44,457 nt of DNA from Anaerophilus nitritigenes (lineage in GTDB: Bacteria > Bacillota > Clostridia > Peptostreptococcales > Thermotaleaceae): contig NZ_RYYS01000092.1 of the NCBI RefSeq assembly GCF_004138215.1, positions 1 through 44,457 of the forward strand, written 5' to 3'. A program made the translations under genes and the position numbers. Below, piece by piece: positions 1 to 8,245 of this stretch. Numbering within the stretch: position 1 is the first letter of the stretch; every line of letters starts with the position of its first letter. Below the pieces are notes generated by a model. That model made no database searches. It was not told the origin of the DNA and saw only the letters and a list, made by a program, of their open reading frames with translations.

Positions 1-22
1 CTTTATTTTTTTGCAAAAAATT

Positions 23-51
23 AAATGTTGGAGTTATTCACCCCAACATTT
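23..51 (-). terminator. possible second terminator downstream of the IclR gene
   Basis: A 9-bp perfect stem (aaatgttgg / ccaacattt) with an 11-nt loop. Read on the minus strand it is followed by AATTTTTT, which fits an intrinsic terminator. It lies downstream of the better hairpin at 80-111, so it may be a back-up, or it may serve a gene left of the window. Confidence 0.4.
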
Positions 52-79
52 ATTATAGAACCAATTTATTTTAAGATAA

Positions 80-111
80 GTAAACAACCTCCTAGTTAGG
101 AGGTTGTTTAC
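80..111 (-). terminator. intrinsic terminator overlapping the IclR stop codon
   Basis: A 14-bp perfect stem with the 4-nt loop agtt. The stem contains the minus-strand stop codon at 108-110, so the gene ends inside its own terminator. The downstream minus-strand tail is only moderately T-rich (TTATCTTAAAAT). Confidence 0.65.
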
Positions 112-863
112 TTATGTGAATTTCCCAAAGAAACGGATAGTTTATTAGCAAAATATTTAACGGTAGATTTAAGCTTTTTAAGATAATCGTCATCTTTTAC
201 TCGTGAAGCAGAAAAAACAATGCCGATAGAAGCTACAATTTCATTGTTAAAATCAAAAACAGGAGCACCAATTCCCATAGCATTGTTAATGTATTCTCCA
301 TATGAAAAGCTTATGCCAGTTTTCCTAATCATTTCGATGCTTCTTAGGAGGGTTTGTGGGGACATTTTAGGAAAAGCACTATTTTTATTTAAAACGTGGC
401 TTATATAACTTTGTATAAAATCGTCTGTCTGATAGGCTAGTAAGGCTTTTCTGATAGCACCACAATGCAGGTCTCTTTCATATACATATTTATCAATAAT
501 TTTCAAAGGATTAGAAGATTGTGCTGTTTCTAAAACCAAACCTTTATATTCGGATTTAATAATTAAAAATGAATCTTCGTCTGTTTCATATGCAAGTTTA
601 TTTAAGATAGGTCTTGCGAAATCCAATAAATGTAAATTATGTTGAGATATTAAACCTAATGGAATCAATGCAGGACCTAATTTATAAGTATGTGCCCGTT
701 CATCTTTTATAACATAACGTATTTGACATAATGTTTGTAAGATACGATGTACAGTGCTTGGAGGTAAATGAAGTTTTTGAGATATATCAGCTATAGTAAA
801 TTCTTTATCAGGAACCTTAAGAACATCAAGAATAAGTGATGCACGTAATATGCTTTGTATCAT
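108..863 (-). CDS. IclR-family transcriptional regulator
   Basis: 251 aa, full length for the family. The N-terminal winged helix-turn-helix (about residues 5-60, with TIADISQKLHLPPSTVHRIL as the HTH) is followed by the effector-binding domain (about 75-245), including the typical GIGAPVFDFNNEIVASIGI segment. IclR proteins are dimeric DNA-binding regulators, usually of small-molecule catabolism. AAGGAG lies about 10 nt before the ATG. The next gene on this strand is an unrelated CPBP protease, and no obvious target operon is adjacent, so the ligand and regulon are unknown. A minus-strand TATAAT at 900-905 could be its -10, but I see no convincing -35. Confidence 0.88.
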   Translation of the reverse strand: MIQSILRASLILDVLKVPDKEFTIADISQKLHLPPSTVHRILQTLCQIRYVIKDERAHTYKLGPALIPLGLISQHNLHLLDFARPILNKLAYETDEDSFLIIKSEYKGLVLETAQSSNPLKIIDKYVYERDLHCGAIRKALLAYQTDDFIQSYISHVLNKNSAFPKMSPQTLLRSIEMIRKTGISFSYGEYINNAMGIGAPVFDFNNEIVASIGIVFSASRVKDDDYLKKLKSTVKYFANKLSVSLGNSHK

Positions 864-938
864 GGTAAGATATCTCCTTACATTATAAACTGTATATATA
901 TTATATCATTTTTAATAGAAATTTACTATATCAAATAC

Positions 939-971
939 AATTGAAACTACGAAAAACCAGTGATTTCAATT
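939..971 (-). terminator. possible terminator of the CPBP gene
   Basis: An 8-bp stem (aattgaaa / tttcaatt) around a 17-nt partly paired interior, just downstream of the CPBP stop codon on the minus strand. The following tail is not a clean T-run, so termination is uncertain. Confidence 0.3.
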
Positions 972-998
972 TGTCTATTATATTTTAAATTTTAACTA

Positions 999-1676
999 TT
1001 AAAGTATTCCAAATAATATAAAACCAATAGTATTGATTGCTAAATTGGCACATATATGAACAAACCAAGATGCATAAAGAGTACCACTTTTTTCATTAAG
1101 CCAATTAAATAAAAGACCTGAAATAAATAAGCTTGTAATTAGTAAAATAAAAAGCAAAGGGGTAAACCAACTAATCATAATAGCTATATGGTATAAAGAA
1201 AAAGTAATAGCACTAAAAACATAAGAAACCTTTTTAGTGGTTAATTTTTTCAAAGTTAAAAAAGCAAATCCACGAAAGAAAAATTCTTCTAAAAATGAAT
1301 TGATCAAAGAAATATAAAGGGATACAAAAATAAAGTTCGTTTTAGTTACACCAATTTTGCTTTCTAAAGTGATAGTTACATTGGAGAAATCAAAATAGCT
1401 ACCTATCGTAAAGTAGGCACCAACAATAAAAAAATAAACTCCTATACCTAAAAGTAATGAAAAAAGCATATTTTGTTTAGAAAAGCGAAATAGATCAGAC
1501 AAAGTAATTTTCTGATTATAGTAATAATAACCAGAAGGTATGATTAAAAATAAAAATAGTTTACAGATAGATTTGATAAGATAATTAGAACAAAGTACAC
1601 CATCTATCCATGCCATGATAAAACAAACTATTAAAATAAGAAACATGATACATAAATGTTTTTTTTGATGGATCAT
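999..1676 (-). CDS. CPBP-family intramembrane metalloprotease (Abi/CAAX-type)
   Basis: 225 aa from the ATG at 1676. An in-frame GTG at 1688 lies inside the Shine-Dalgarno (AAAGGTGG, 1685-1692), so the ATG eight bases downstream is the better start. The protein is very hydrophobic, with about 7-8 membrane segments. It shows the full CPBP signature: EE-xxx-R at residues 130-135 (EEFFFRGF), the second motif with H163 (FSLYHIA), and H207...N211 in the last motif (WFVHICAN). The family comprises glutamate/histidine metal-dependent membrane proteases used in prenyl-protein processing, bacteriocin maturation or immunity. No bacteriocin precursor is seen beside it, so the substrate is unknown. Confidence 0.85.
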   Translation of the reverse strand: MIHQKKHLCIMFLILIVCFIMAWIDGVLCSNYLIKSICKLFLFLIIPSGYYYYNQKITLSDLFRFSKQNMLFSLLLGIGVYFFIVGAYFTIGSYFDFSNVTITLESKIGVTKTNFIFVSLYISLINSFLEEFFFRGFAFLTLKKLTTKKVSYVFSAITFSLYHIAIMISWFTPLLFILLITSLFISGLLFNWLNEKSGTLYASWFVHICANLAINTIGFILFGIL

Positions 1677-1887
1677 AAAGTTTACCACCTTTAAATTAGA
1701 AATTAAAAAAATCTTCTAAAGTAATACTTTTTTATTGTATCATGCTATTGATAGTTTTAGAATAAGAATATGAAATCCATATTTGTATGATAGCATATTG
1801 TAAAATTATTGTAGAAAAAAATAAAAAGAGAATAGTTCTTTATGGTATGATGAAATAGGAACGTTATAAAATTTTTTTCCTACAGAA

Positions 1888-1904
1888 CCTTGATACTATC
1901 AAGG
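1888..1904. promoter_or_regulatory. perfect palindrome upstream of the btu promoter
   Basis: CCTTGATA-C-TATCAAGG, eight paired bases around one central base, ends 12 bp before the -35 of the riboswitch promoter. With a one-base loop it is unlikely to fold well as RNA, so a protein operator is more plausible. No binding protein can be named. Confidence 0.35.
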
Positions 1905-1916
1905 ATTATGTAAAAC

Positions 1917-1945
1917 TTGATATAAAAATATGTTTATGTTAAAAT
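1917..1945 (+). promoter_or_regulatory. promoter of the btu riboswitch transcript
   Basis: -35 TTGATA (1917-1922), 17-bp spacer, extended -10 TG-T-TAAAAT (1937-1945). The predicted start near 1952 lies about 16 nt before the first paired base of the riboswitch. A second TTGACA at 1949-1954 has no good -10 partner. Confidence 0.6.
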
Positions 1946-1967
1946 AATTTGACAAAATATATCGATA

Positions 1968-2126
1968 AAAATAGGTTAAATAATCTTTCATGAAAAGGGA
2001 AGTTGGGTGTAAATCCCACGCGGTACCGCCGCTGTAAAAGAGGAGTTTTCTTCTGATATGCCACTGTTTTATAATGGGAAGGCTGAAGAAAATGATGATC
2101 CTTAAGCCAGAATACCTGCCTATTTT
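1968..2126 (+). promoter_or_regulatory. cobalamin riboswitch (btu operon)
   Basis: Adenosylcobalamin-type aptamer. The closing stem AAAATAGG (1968-1975) pairs with CCTATTTT (2119-2126). Inside are the conserved GGGAAG (2000s), the AATCCCACGC...GCCGCTGTAA core, the GGGAAGGCTGA segment and the terminal AAGCCAGAATACCTGCC B12 box. It lies 5' of a substrate-binding protein, permease and ATPase typical of corrinoid uptake. When the effector is bound, the downstream terminator at 2188-2221 would be expected to form and switch the operon off. Confidence 0.93.
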
Positions 2127-2187
2127 GTTACACTATAACTCTACGAGTAATAGGGGGTGTTGATTGTAGCTGTATATGTACAGATAC

Positions 2188-2221
2188 AACTCTTTAACGA
2201 TTTGTAGTTAGAGAGTTTTTT
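2188..2221 (+). terminator. riboswitch-controlled terminator
   Basis: An 11-bp stem (AACTCTTTAAC / GTTAGAGAGTT, one G-U pair) followed by a run of T at 2216-2221, 35 bp before btuF. The left arm begins AACTCT, and the same AACTCT occurs at 2137-2142 just after the aptamer, where it could pair with AGAGTT (2212-2217) as an alternative structure. Confidence 0.75.
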
Positions 2222-2255
2222 AATTGGAAAAAATTTAAAAAAGGAGATGCAAATT

Positions 2256-3320
2256 ATGAATAACAAAGGAATAAAATCATTATATAAAAAATTAATACTA
2301 GGGGTAATCACTATATCTATGGTGATGTCATTCAGTGCGTGTTCTCAAGAGAATGAATCAAATAATAATGGAAGTACAAATAAAAATAATGTAAAAACTT
2401 TGGATGCAAAAGGAGATCCTCAGTCATATTATCCAGTAACCATAACAAATTATAATTATAACGGGGAAGAAATTCAAGTAACTTTTCATAAGGCCCCAGA
2501 AAGAGTATTGACTACGAATCAAACAACTACTGAATTAATGCTTGATTTAGGATTGGAAAAATATTTAGTAGGGACTTGTTTTCTTGATAATCCAATATTA
2601 AATAGATTAGAAGATAAATACAAAAAAGTTCCTGTCATATCAGAAAAATATCCAACAAAGGAGCAGGCGCTTGCTTTGCAACCAGATTTGATTTTTGGAT
2701 GGAAAAGTGTATTAGAAGATAAAACATTAGGAGATGTAAAAGAGTGGAATACAAGAAAAGTGAATACTTTTGTTCAACGAAATACAGTAAGTACTGTAGG
2801 AAATTATACCATTGAAAATGGATTTAAAGATATTGAAGATCTAGGTGTTATTTTTAATATTCAAGATCAAACCGATAAATATATTGAAAATTTAAGAGAT
2901 CATCTAAATAAAACAGAAGAAAAAACAGCCCAGCTTAAAAAGAAGAAAAAAGTATTAATTCTTGGAGATGCGAGCAAGGGTCAATACAGAGTATATGGTA
3001 AAAATGATTTGATAGGAGATATGATATTTAAAGCAGGAGGTCAAAATTTAGGAGAAAAGTCAGGCTCTGTGAGTGTAGAGAATATAGTAGCTCTCAATCC
3101 AGATGTTATTGTATTTGTTCACTATGGAGATGAAACGGATATACATGATAACAATTTAGCAAAGGAATTGATTAAAAATAAAGCTTTGGTTAATGTAAAT
3201 GCTGTTAAAAATCATCAAATAATTATCACTGGTTTAGCAGAAACATGGGCTGGAGGAGTTCGTACAATAGATGCAGTAGAGCGTTATGCAAAAGAACTGT
3301 ATCCTGAATTGTTTCAATAA
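2256..3320 (+). CDS. btuF: corrinoid ABC transporter substrate-binding lipoprotein (BtuF-like)
   Basis: 354 aa from the ATG at 2256, nine bases after AAAGGAG. An in-frame ATG at 2247 abuts the ribosome binding site and is rejected. It has an N-terminal signal with lipobox FSAC (Cys29), then a class III (TroA/BtuF/FecB-type) binding fold, beginning near APERVLTTNQTTTELMLDLG and ending near the RTIDAVERYAKELYPEL helix. The family binds iron-siderophore, heme or cobalamin; the upstream cobalamin riboswitch argues for corrinoid. It is first in a three-gene import operon with a permease (2-nt gap) and an ATPase. The corrinoid assignment is inference from the riboswitch, since the sequence alone does not separate B12 from iron ligands. 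Confidence 0.85.
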   Translation: MNNKGIKSLYKKLILGVITISMVMSFSACSQENESNNNGSTNKNNVKTLDAKGDPQSYYPVTITNYNYNGEEIQVTFHKAPERVLTTNQTTTELMLDLGLEKYLVGTCFLDNPILNRLEDKYKKVPVISEKYPTKEQALALQPDLIFGWKSVLEDKTLGDVKEWNTRKVNTFVQRNTVSTVGNYTIENGFKDIEDLGVIFNIQDQTDKYIENLRDHLNKTEEKTAQLKKKKKVLILGDASKGQYRVYGKNDLIGDMIFKAGGQNLGEKSGSVSVENIVALNPDVIVFVHYGDETDIHDNNLAKELIKNKALVNVNAVKNHQIIITGLAETWAGGVRTIDAVERYAKELYPELFQ

Positions 3321-3322
3321 AA

Positions 3323-4429
3323 ATGAAAAATTTAATGAAAACAAAAATAGAGATTCAAGATTATAAAAATTTAAAACCAGTGAAATTAAGCAATACAATT
3401 ATTGTAATAGGATTATTTATATTTTTAATGATCTCAATCATTTTTGCAGTAGCGATTGGATCAGTAAAAATACCTGCAATGGATGTATATAAGGTTATTA
3501 TATACAAAATTTTTAGCCCAGAAAGTTTAGAGTACAATACTCAAGCAACATTTATTGATATTATATGGCAAATAAGATTGCCGAGAGTATTACTTGGAGT
3601 AATAGTAGGAATGGGACTTGCTTTAGGAGGAGTTGTCATGCAGGCAACAGTACAAAATCCTTTAGCAGATCCGTATTTATTAGGGATTTCTTCTGGGGCT
3701 ACATTTGGAGCTACATTTTTTATATTAATAGGATCTAATATATTAATAGGATCATTTCAAAATCTAGGGTTAGCATTTTGTGGATTTATAGGAGCATTTA
3801 TGGCTTCTATGTTAGTTTTTAGATTATCTAGTATAGGAGGAAGGATAACTCCTGTAAAGTTAGTATTGTCTGGTATGGTAGTAAATCTTATATGTTCAGC
3901 TTTTTCAAGTCTAATGATCTATCTTACAAATGATAATAATGCAGTACGTTCTATTACAGAATGGACTATGGGAAGTTTAACAGCAGGAAACTGGAGTAAC
4001 TTGTGGTTACCTAGCATAGTAGTAGTATTTATGATTGTGTTCTTCTTATGTCAATGCCGTATTATGAATACTATGCTTTTAGGAGATGAAGCAGCTATAA
4101 CTTTAGGTATAGATTTAAATAAATATAGAAAATTATATATGATTACAATAGCAGTGTTAACGGGAGTATTAGTAGCAAATTGTGGAATTATAGGATTTAT
4201 AGGATTAGTTATTCCACATATTACTAGAAGTTTGGTTGGATCAAATCATAAAAATAATTTACCTGTAGCTATGCTTATTGGAAGTAGTTTTCTTGTATGG
4301 GCAGATGTAGTAGCACGTATTGTTCTTAAAAATATGGAGATGCCTATAGGTATTATTACTTCAGCAATAGGAGCTCCTTTCTTTATATATATTATAATAA
4401 AACGTGCCTATAGTTTTGGAGAGAGGTAA
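3323..4429 (+). CDS. btuC: corrinoid ABC transporter permease (BtuC/FecCD family)
   Basis: 368 aa with about ten membrane segments, the first after a roughly 25-residue cytoplasmic N-terminus. Typical family segments are present: the QIRLPRVLLGVIVGMGLALGG region, QNPLADPYLLGISSGA, GEEA-like LGDEAAITLGIDL before the coupling helix, and GFIGLVIPHITR near the C-terminus. It forms the transmembrane channel that receives substrate from the upstream lipoprotein. Only 2 nt separate it from btuF and there is no clear ribosome binding site of its own, so translation is probably coupled. It is controlled by the riboswitch at 1968. Confidence 0.9.
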   Translation: MKNLMKTKIEIQDYKNLKPVKLSNTIIVIGLFIFLMISIIFAVAIGSVKIPAMDVYKVIIYKIFSPESLEYNTQATFIDIIWQIRLPRVLLGVIVGMGLALGGVVMQATVQNPLADPYLLGISSGATFGATFFILIGSNILIGSFQNLGLAFCGFIGAFMASMLVFRLSSIGGRITPVKLVLSGMVVNLICSAFSSLMIYLTNDNNAVRSITEWTMGSLTAGNWSNLWLPSIVVVFMIVFFLCQCRIMNTMLLGDEAAITLGIDLNKYRKLYMITIAVLTGVLVANCGIIGFIGLVIPHITRSLVGSNHKNNLPVAMLIGSSFLVWADVVARIVLKNMEMPIGIITSAIGAPFFIYIIIKRAYSFGER

Positions 4430-4435
4430 TAAAAT

Positions 4436-5194
4436 ATGAAGTTGAGTATTGAAAATATAGATGTAGATTTAGGAAATAAAGCAATTGTAAAGGATGCATG
4501 TATGCAGGTTCATAAAGGAGAGTTTGTAGGAATCATTGGACCTAATGGAAGCGGAAAATCTACTTTATTAAAAACAGTGTATCGAATTTGTAAACCTAAA
4601 TCAGGCATGATGTATTTAGATGGAAAAAATCTTCTTACTATGCCTATAAAAGATATGGCTCGTAAGCTAGGAGTTGTGAGTCAATTTAATCATGTAGCTT
4701 TTGATATTAAAGTAGAAGATATGGTACTTATGGGAAGAAGTCCTCATAAAAAAATATTAGAGCAAGATAATCTATATGATTATAAAATTGCAAGAGAAAT
4801 GTTAGATCAAGTAGACATGCTACATTATTCTAAAAGAAGTTTTTCGACTTTATCGGGAGGAGAAAAACAAAGAGTACTTTTAGCTCGTGCATTGGCTCAA
4901 CAAGTAGACCTATTGATATTAGATGAGCCTACAAATCATCTTGATATAAAATATCAAATTCAAATATTAAACTTAGTTAAATCTTTAGGAATTACAGTAG
5001 TGGTAGCACTTCATGATTTGAATTTAGCTATAGCTTATTGCGATAGATTGTATGTTATGCACAACGGAAAGATCGTTGCCAATGGAAAACCAAAAGAGGT
5101 ATTAACACCAGAGCTTATTAAACAGGTATATGAGGTAGATTGTACCATTCATACACAACAGGAACCTATATATATTACATTTAAAACTATTTAG
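4436..5194 (+). CDS. btuD: corrinoid ABC transporter ATPase (BtuD-like)
   Basis: 252 aa, a complete nucleotide-binding domain. Walker A is GPNGSGKST (residues 35-43), the ABC signature is LSGGEKQR (about 139-146), Walker B with the catalytic Glu is LLILDEP (159-165), followed by the D-loop NHLD and the switch His in ALHDLNLA. It powers import through the BtuC-like permease and starts 6 nt after it, preceded by GAGAGG. The extra C-terminal stretch after the H-loop is short, as usual for FepC/BtuD proteins. Confidence 0.9.
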   Translation: MKLSIENIDVDLGNKAIVKDACMQVHKGEFVGIIGPNGSGKSTLLKTVYRICKPKSGMMYLDGKNLLTMPIKDMARKLGVVSQFNHVAFDIKVEDMVLMGRSPHKKILEQDNLYDYKIAREMLDQVDMLHYSKRSFSTLSGGEKQRVLLARALAQQVDLLILDEPTNHLDIKYQIQILNLVKSLGITVVVALHDLNLAIAYCDRLYVMHNGKIVANGKPKEVLTPELIKQVYEVDCTIHTQQEPIYITFKTI

Positions 5195-5211
5195 AGTAAA
5201 GATGGATATAT

Positions 5212-5337
5212 ATGAATATTGCAATGATTATTACTATGATTCTTTCTTATATATTTTTCAAAGAAAATATTAAAGAAAAAATACCAGGCTCCATTTTAAT
5301 CCTTGCAGGAGCTTGGCTATTGTTGTGGAATTCATAA
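5212..5337 (+). pseudogene. 41-codon membrane ORF, likely remnant of an EamA/DMT transporter C-terminus
   Basis: An ORF of 41 aa, too short for standard ORF cut-offs, begins 17 nt after btuD. It encodes two hydrophobic stretches separated by a charged turn (FFKENIKEKIPG, then SILILAGAWLLLW). This order (exit helix, F-x-x-E-x-I, G-S-x-L-I-L-A-G-x-x-L-L) is what the last two helices of EamA/DMT-family transporters look like. I see no Shine-Dalgarno and no other part of the transporter, so I read it as a decayed fragment. A small expressed membrane protein cotranscribed with btuCDF is the alternative. Confidence 0.4.
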
Positions 5338-5344
5338 AAAATTT

Positions 5345-6313
5345 TTATTTTACTAATCCTAAATTATGTACAAAGTGACAGGCTACAAATCTTTCAGGAT
5401 GAAGTTCTTTAAGTTCTGGAGTTTTAGTAAGACATGTATCTTTTCTATGCATGCATCTACCATAAAATCTACAACCATCAGGTGGGTTGATAGGACTTGG
5501 AACATCTCCTTGAAGTATAATTTTTTCTCTTTTTATATCTAGTGAAGGTATAGGAATAGCGGATAATAACGCTTGAGTGTAAGGATGCAAAGGATCTGTG
5601 AAAATAGACTTATAATCAGATAATTCTATGATTTGACCAAGATACATAACCGCTATTCTGCTACTAACATGTTTTACAACACTTAGATCATGAGATATAA
5701 AAAGATAGGTAAGATCAAATTCTTGTTGTAAATCTGCCATTAAATTTAGAATTTGAGCTTGTATGGAAACGTCTAGAGCTGATACGGGTTCATCTTGAAC
5801 AATGAATTTTGGATTTAGAGCAAGAGCTCTAGCAATTCCTATTCTTTGTCTTCTACCTCCATCTAATTCATGAGGATAAGTATTGATTAATCTTTGTGCA
5901 AGTCCTACTGTATTCATAAGGCTTTGTACTTTTTTATTCATATCTGCTTTGTTTTTATAAATTTTATTTACAATTAGAGGTTCTGCTATAATTTCTGATA
6001 CACTAAGACGAGGATTTAAAGATGCAAAAGGATCTTGAAAAACAATTTGCATTTCTTTTCTTAGCTCTCTTATTTCAGAAGAATTTAGCTTTAAAATATC
6101 TTTGCCTTCAAAGAATACTTCTCCTGAAGTTGCTTCAATGAGTCGAAGTAAAACCCTTCCTGTTGTAGACTTTCCACAACCAGATTCGCCAACAAGACCT
6201 AGAGTTTCTCCTTTATGAATATAAAAATTTACATTATCAACTGCATGAAGCAAACCTTTTTGTGTATTGAAATACTTTTTTAAATTCTTCACTTCTATAA
6301 GTTTTTGTGACAT
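5345..6313 (-). CDS. oppF: oligopeptide/dipeptide ABC transporter ATPase, OppF/DppF type
   Basis: 322 aa from the ATG at 6313; an in-frame GTG at 6322 overlaps the ribosome binding site (AGGTAGGTG) and is less likely. Walker A is GESGCGKST, the Q-loop region is [14 protein letters not shown], and the peptide-transporter C-terminal extension carries the Cys-rich [12 protein letters not shown] segment typical of OppD/OppF. The ABC signature reads LDGGRRQR rather than LSGGQRQR, and Walker B is FIVQDEP. It is last in the minus-strand A-B-C-D-F operon and pairs with the OppD-like ATPase 13 nt upstream. Substrate class (oligo- or dipeptide) cannot be decided from the ATPase. Confidence 0.88.
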   Translation of the reverse strand: MSQKLIEVKNLKKYFNTQKGLLHAVDNVNFYIHKGETLGLVGESGCGKSTTGRVLLRLIEATSGEVFFEGKDILKLNSSEIRELRKEMQIVFQDPFASLNPRLSVSEIIAEPLIVNKIYKNKADMNKKVQSLMNTVGLAQRLINTYPHELDGGRRQRIGIARALALNPKFIVQDEPVSALDVSIQAQILNLMADLQQEFDLTYLFISHDLSVVKHVSSRIAVMYLGQIIELSDYKSIFTDPLHPYTQALLSAIPIPSLDIKREKIILQGDVPSPINPPDGCRFYGRCMHRKDTCLTKTPELKELHPERFVACHFVHNLGLVK

Positions 6314-6326
6314 TTTGATCACCTAC

Positions 6327-7313
6327 CTATGATTTATTATCTACATTTTCATACAAGAAACAATTTACAAAGTGGTCTTTATAAATTTCTGTTCTACATG
6401 GTTCTTGTTGAGAACATATAGACATAGCTTTGGGACATCTTGGATGAAAAGGACATCCTAAAGGGAGGTTTGTAGGATCTGGCATTAAACCTTTGATTGG
6501 TTTTAAGCGAGCTTCATCGTCTTTTATATTAGGTATAGAGTTAAAAAGTCCTATGGTGTAAGGATGTTTTGGATTTGTAAAAAGATTTTTGGTATTCGTA
6601 TATTCAACAACATGACCTGCATACATGATGGCTACTTTATCACATACTTCTGCTACGATGCCTAAATCATGAGTAATCATAATCATAGAGGTATTGAATT
6701 CATCTTTGAGTTTATTCATAAGATTCATAACCTGTGCTTGAATCGTAACATCTAGTGCAGTAGTAGGTTCATCAGCTATAAGAAGCTTAGGATTGCATGC
6801 AAGTGCAATAGCAATTACAACTCTTTGCTTCATACCTCCACTAAATTGGTGAGGATAGTCTTTAGATCTAGATTTTGGAATACCAACAGTTTCAAGCATT
6901 TTTTCTGATTTCTCTGTAGCTTGAGAATTATCTACATTTTGATGAAGCTTAATAACCTCAGCAATTTGTTCTCCGACAGTAAGAACTGGATTTAGTGAAG
7001 TCATAGGATCTTGAAAGATCATAGATATTTTATTTCCTCTTATTTTTCTTAATTCTGTTTGAGACTTTTTAAGTAGATCCTCACCATCATAAATAATTTC
7101 TCCACTTAAAATTTTACCTGGGGGTGTTTGAATAAGCTGCATAACTCCAAGTGCAGTAGTAGTTTTACCTGCTCCGGTTTCGCCTACTAAGCCTAATGTT
7201 TCTCCTTTTTTTAATTCAAGGCTCATATCATTTACAGCTTTAACAGTTCCTTCATGAGTTATATAATGTATATTTAAATTTTTGATTTCAAGTAGTTTTT
7301 TTTCTTCACTCAT
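6327..7313 (-). CDS. oppD: oligopeptide/dipeptide ABC transporter ATPase, OppD/DppD type
   Basis: 328 aa. Walker A GETGAGKTT, signature FSGGMKQRV, Walker B LLIADEPTTALDV and the H-loop MITHDLGIVAE are all intact. The C-terminal peptide-transporter domain has the metal-binding-type Cys pattern (GCPFHPRCPKAMSIC). In OppD/OppF pairs the two ATPases form a heterodimer. Because the OppF partner has an altered signature (LDGG), the two ATP sites may not be equivalent. It has a strong GAGGAGG ribosome binding site and lies between oppC and oppF. Confidence 0.9.
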   Translation of the reverse strand: MSEEKKLLEIKNLNIHYITHEGTVKAVNDMSLELKKGETLGLVGETGAGKTTTALGVMQLIQTPPGKILSGEIIYDGEDLLKKSQTELRKIRGNKISMIFQDPMTSLNPVLTVGEQIAEVIKLHQNVDNSQATEKSEKMLETVGIPKSRSKDYPHQFSGGMKQRVVIAIALACNPKLLIADEPTTALDVTIQAQVMNLMNKLKDEFNTSMIMITHDLGIVAEVCDKVAIMYAGHVVEYTNTKNLFTNPKHPYTIGLFNSIPNIKDDEARLKPIKGLMPDPTNLPLGCPFHPRCPKAMSICSQQEPCRTEIYKDHFVNCFLYENVDNKS

Positions 7314-7330
7314 TTATTTTTCCTCCTCAA

Positions 7331-8233
7331 TTAATTCTTAAGCCTTGGATCGAGTGCATCTCTTAATCCATCGCCTAATAGATTCAGTCCAAAAATGGTG
7401 ATCATAATTGCTAGCCCTGGAAAAGCGGTCATATGAGGATAATCTCTTATAAATTGTCTTCCAGAAGAAAGCATTGCTCCCCATTCAGGGGTAGGAAGTT
7501 GGATTCCAAGCCCTATAAAACTAAGTCCAGCTGCAGAAAGTATAGCTCCTGCAACTCCTAAAGTAGCCTGAACGATGATAGGTGCCATGGAATTTGGAAT
7601 AATATGTTTTAGGATGATTCTAGTATTATTTGTTCCAACAGCTCTAGCAGCTTCAACAAATTCTTGGTCTTTCAAAGTAAGAACAGAAGCTCTTACAATC
7701 CTTGCATAAGAAGGAATACTGGATATACCTACTGCTATCATAACGTTTTTAAGACCATGTCCTAGTGCAGCAACGATGGAGATTGCCAGTAATATAGAAG
7801 GAATTGCCAGTAATATATCCATCATTCTCATGATAAGATTATCTAGCTTTCCACCATAATATCCAGCAATAGCACCTAAAGAACCTCCTACGATCATGGC
7901 AATACCAACACTAATAAATCCAACTTGAAGGGATATTATTGAACCATATACAATTCTACTAAATATATCTCTTCCAAAATTATCTGTTCCCATCCAATGA
8001 TCTTTGCTTGGGGTTTGAAGGGTATTCAAAAGATCTTGATCATCTATACCATATGGAGCAATGAAAGGTGCCAAAATAGCACTGAGTATGAGGATGATAA
8101 TGATTAAAAGTCCTACCATAGCAGATTTATTTTGTTTTAATCTTCTCCAAACTTCAAGGTATTGACTTCTTTTTTTAGTAGATTTTTTTTTGATATCTTC
8201 ATTGGACATATTCACATTTAGTTGATCTGTCAT
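7331..8233 (-). CDS. oppC: peptide ABC transporter permease, OppC/DppC type
   Basis: 300 aa. A charged N-terminal cytoplasmic region (about 40 aa) is followed by the first membrane helix, the OppC N-terminal signature (GIDDQDLLNTLQTPSKDHWMGTD), and a five-helix BPD_transp_1 core with the EAA loop EAARAVGTNNTRIILKHIIPN. It forms a heterodimeric channel with the OppB-like permease encoded 12 nt upstream. The start at 8233 follows AAGGAGGG with an 8-nt gap. Confidence 0.9.
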   Translation of the reverse strand: MTDQLNVNMSNEDIKKKSTKKRSQYLEVWRRLKQNKSAMVGLLIIIILILSAILAPFIAPYGIDDQDLLNTLQTPSKDHWMGTDNFGRDIFSRIVYGSIISLQVGFISVGIAMIVGGSLGAIAGYYGGKLDNLIMRMMDILLAIPSILLAISIVAALGHGLKNVMIAVGISSIPSYARIVRASVLTLKDQEFVEAARAVGTNNTRIILKHIIPNSMAPIIVQATLGVAGAILSAAGLSFIGLGIQLPTPEWGAMLSSGRQFIRDYPHMTAFPGLAIMITIFGLNLLGDGLRDALDPRLKN

Positions 8234-8245
8234 AGATGACCCTCC

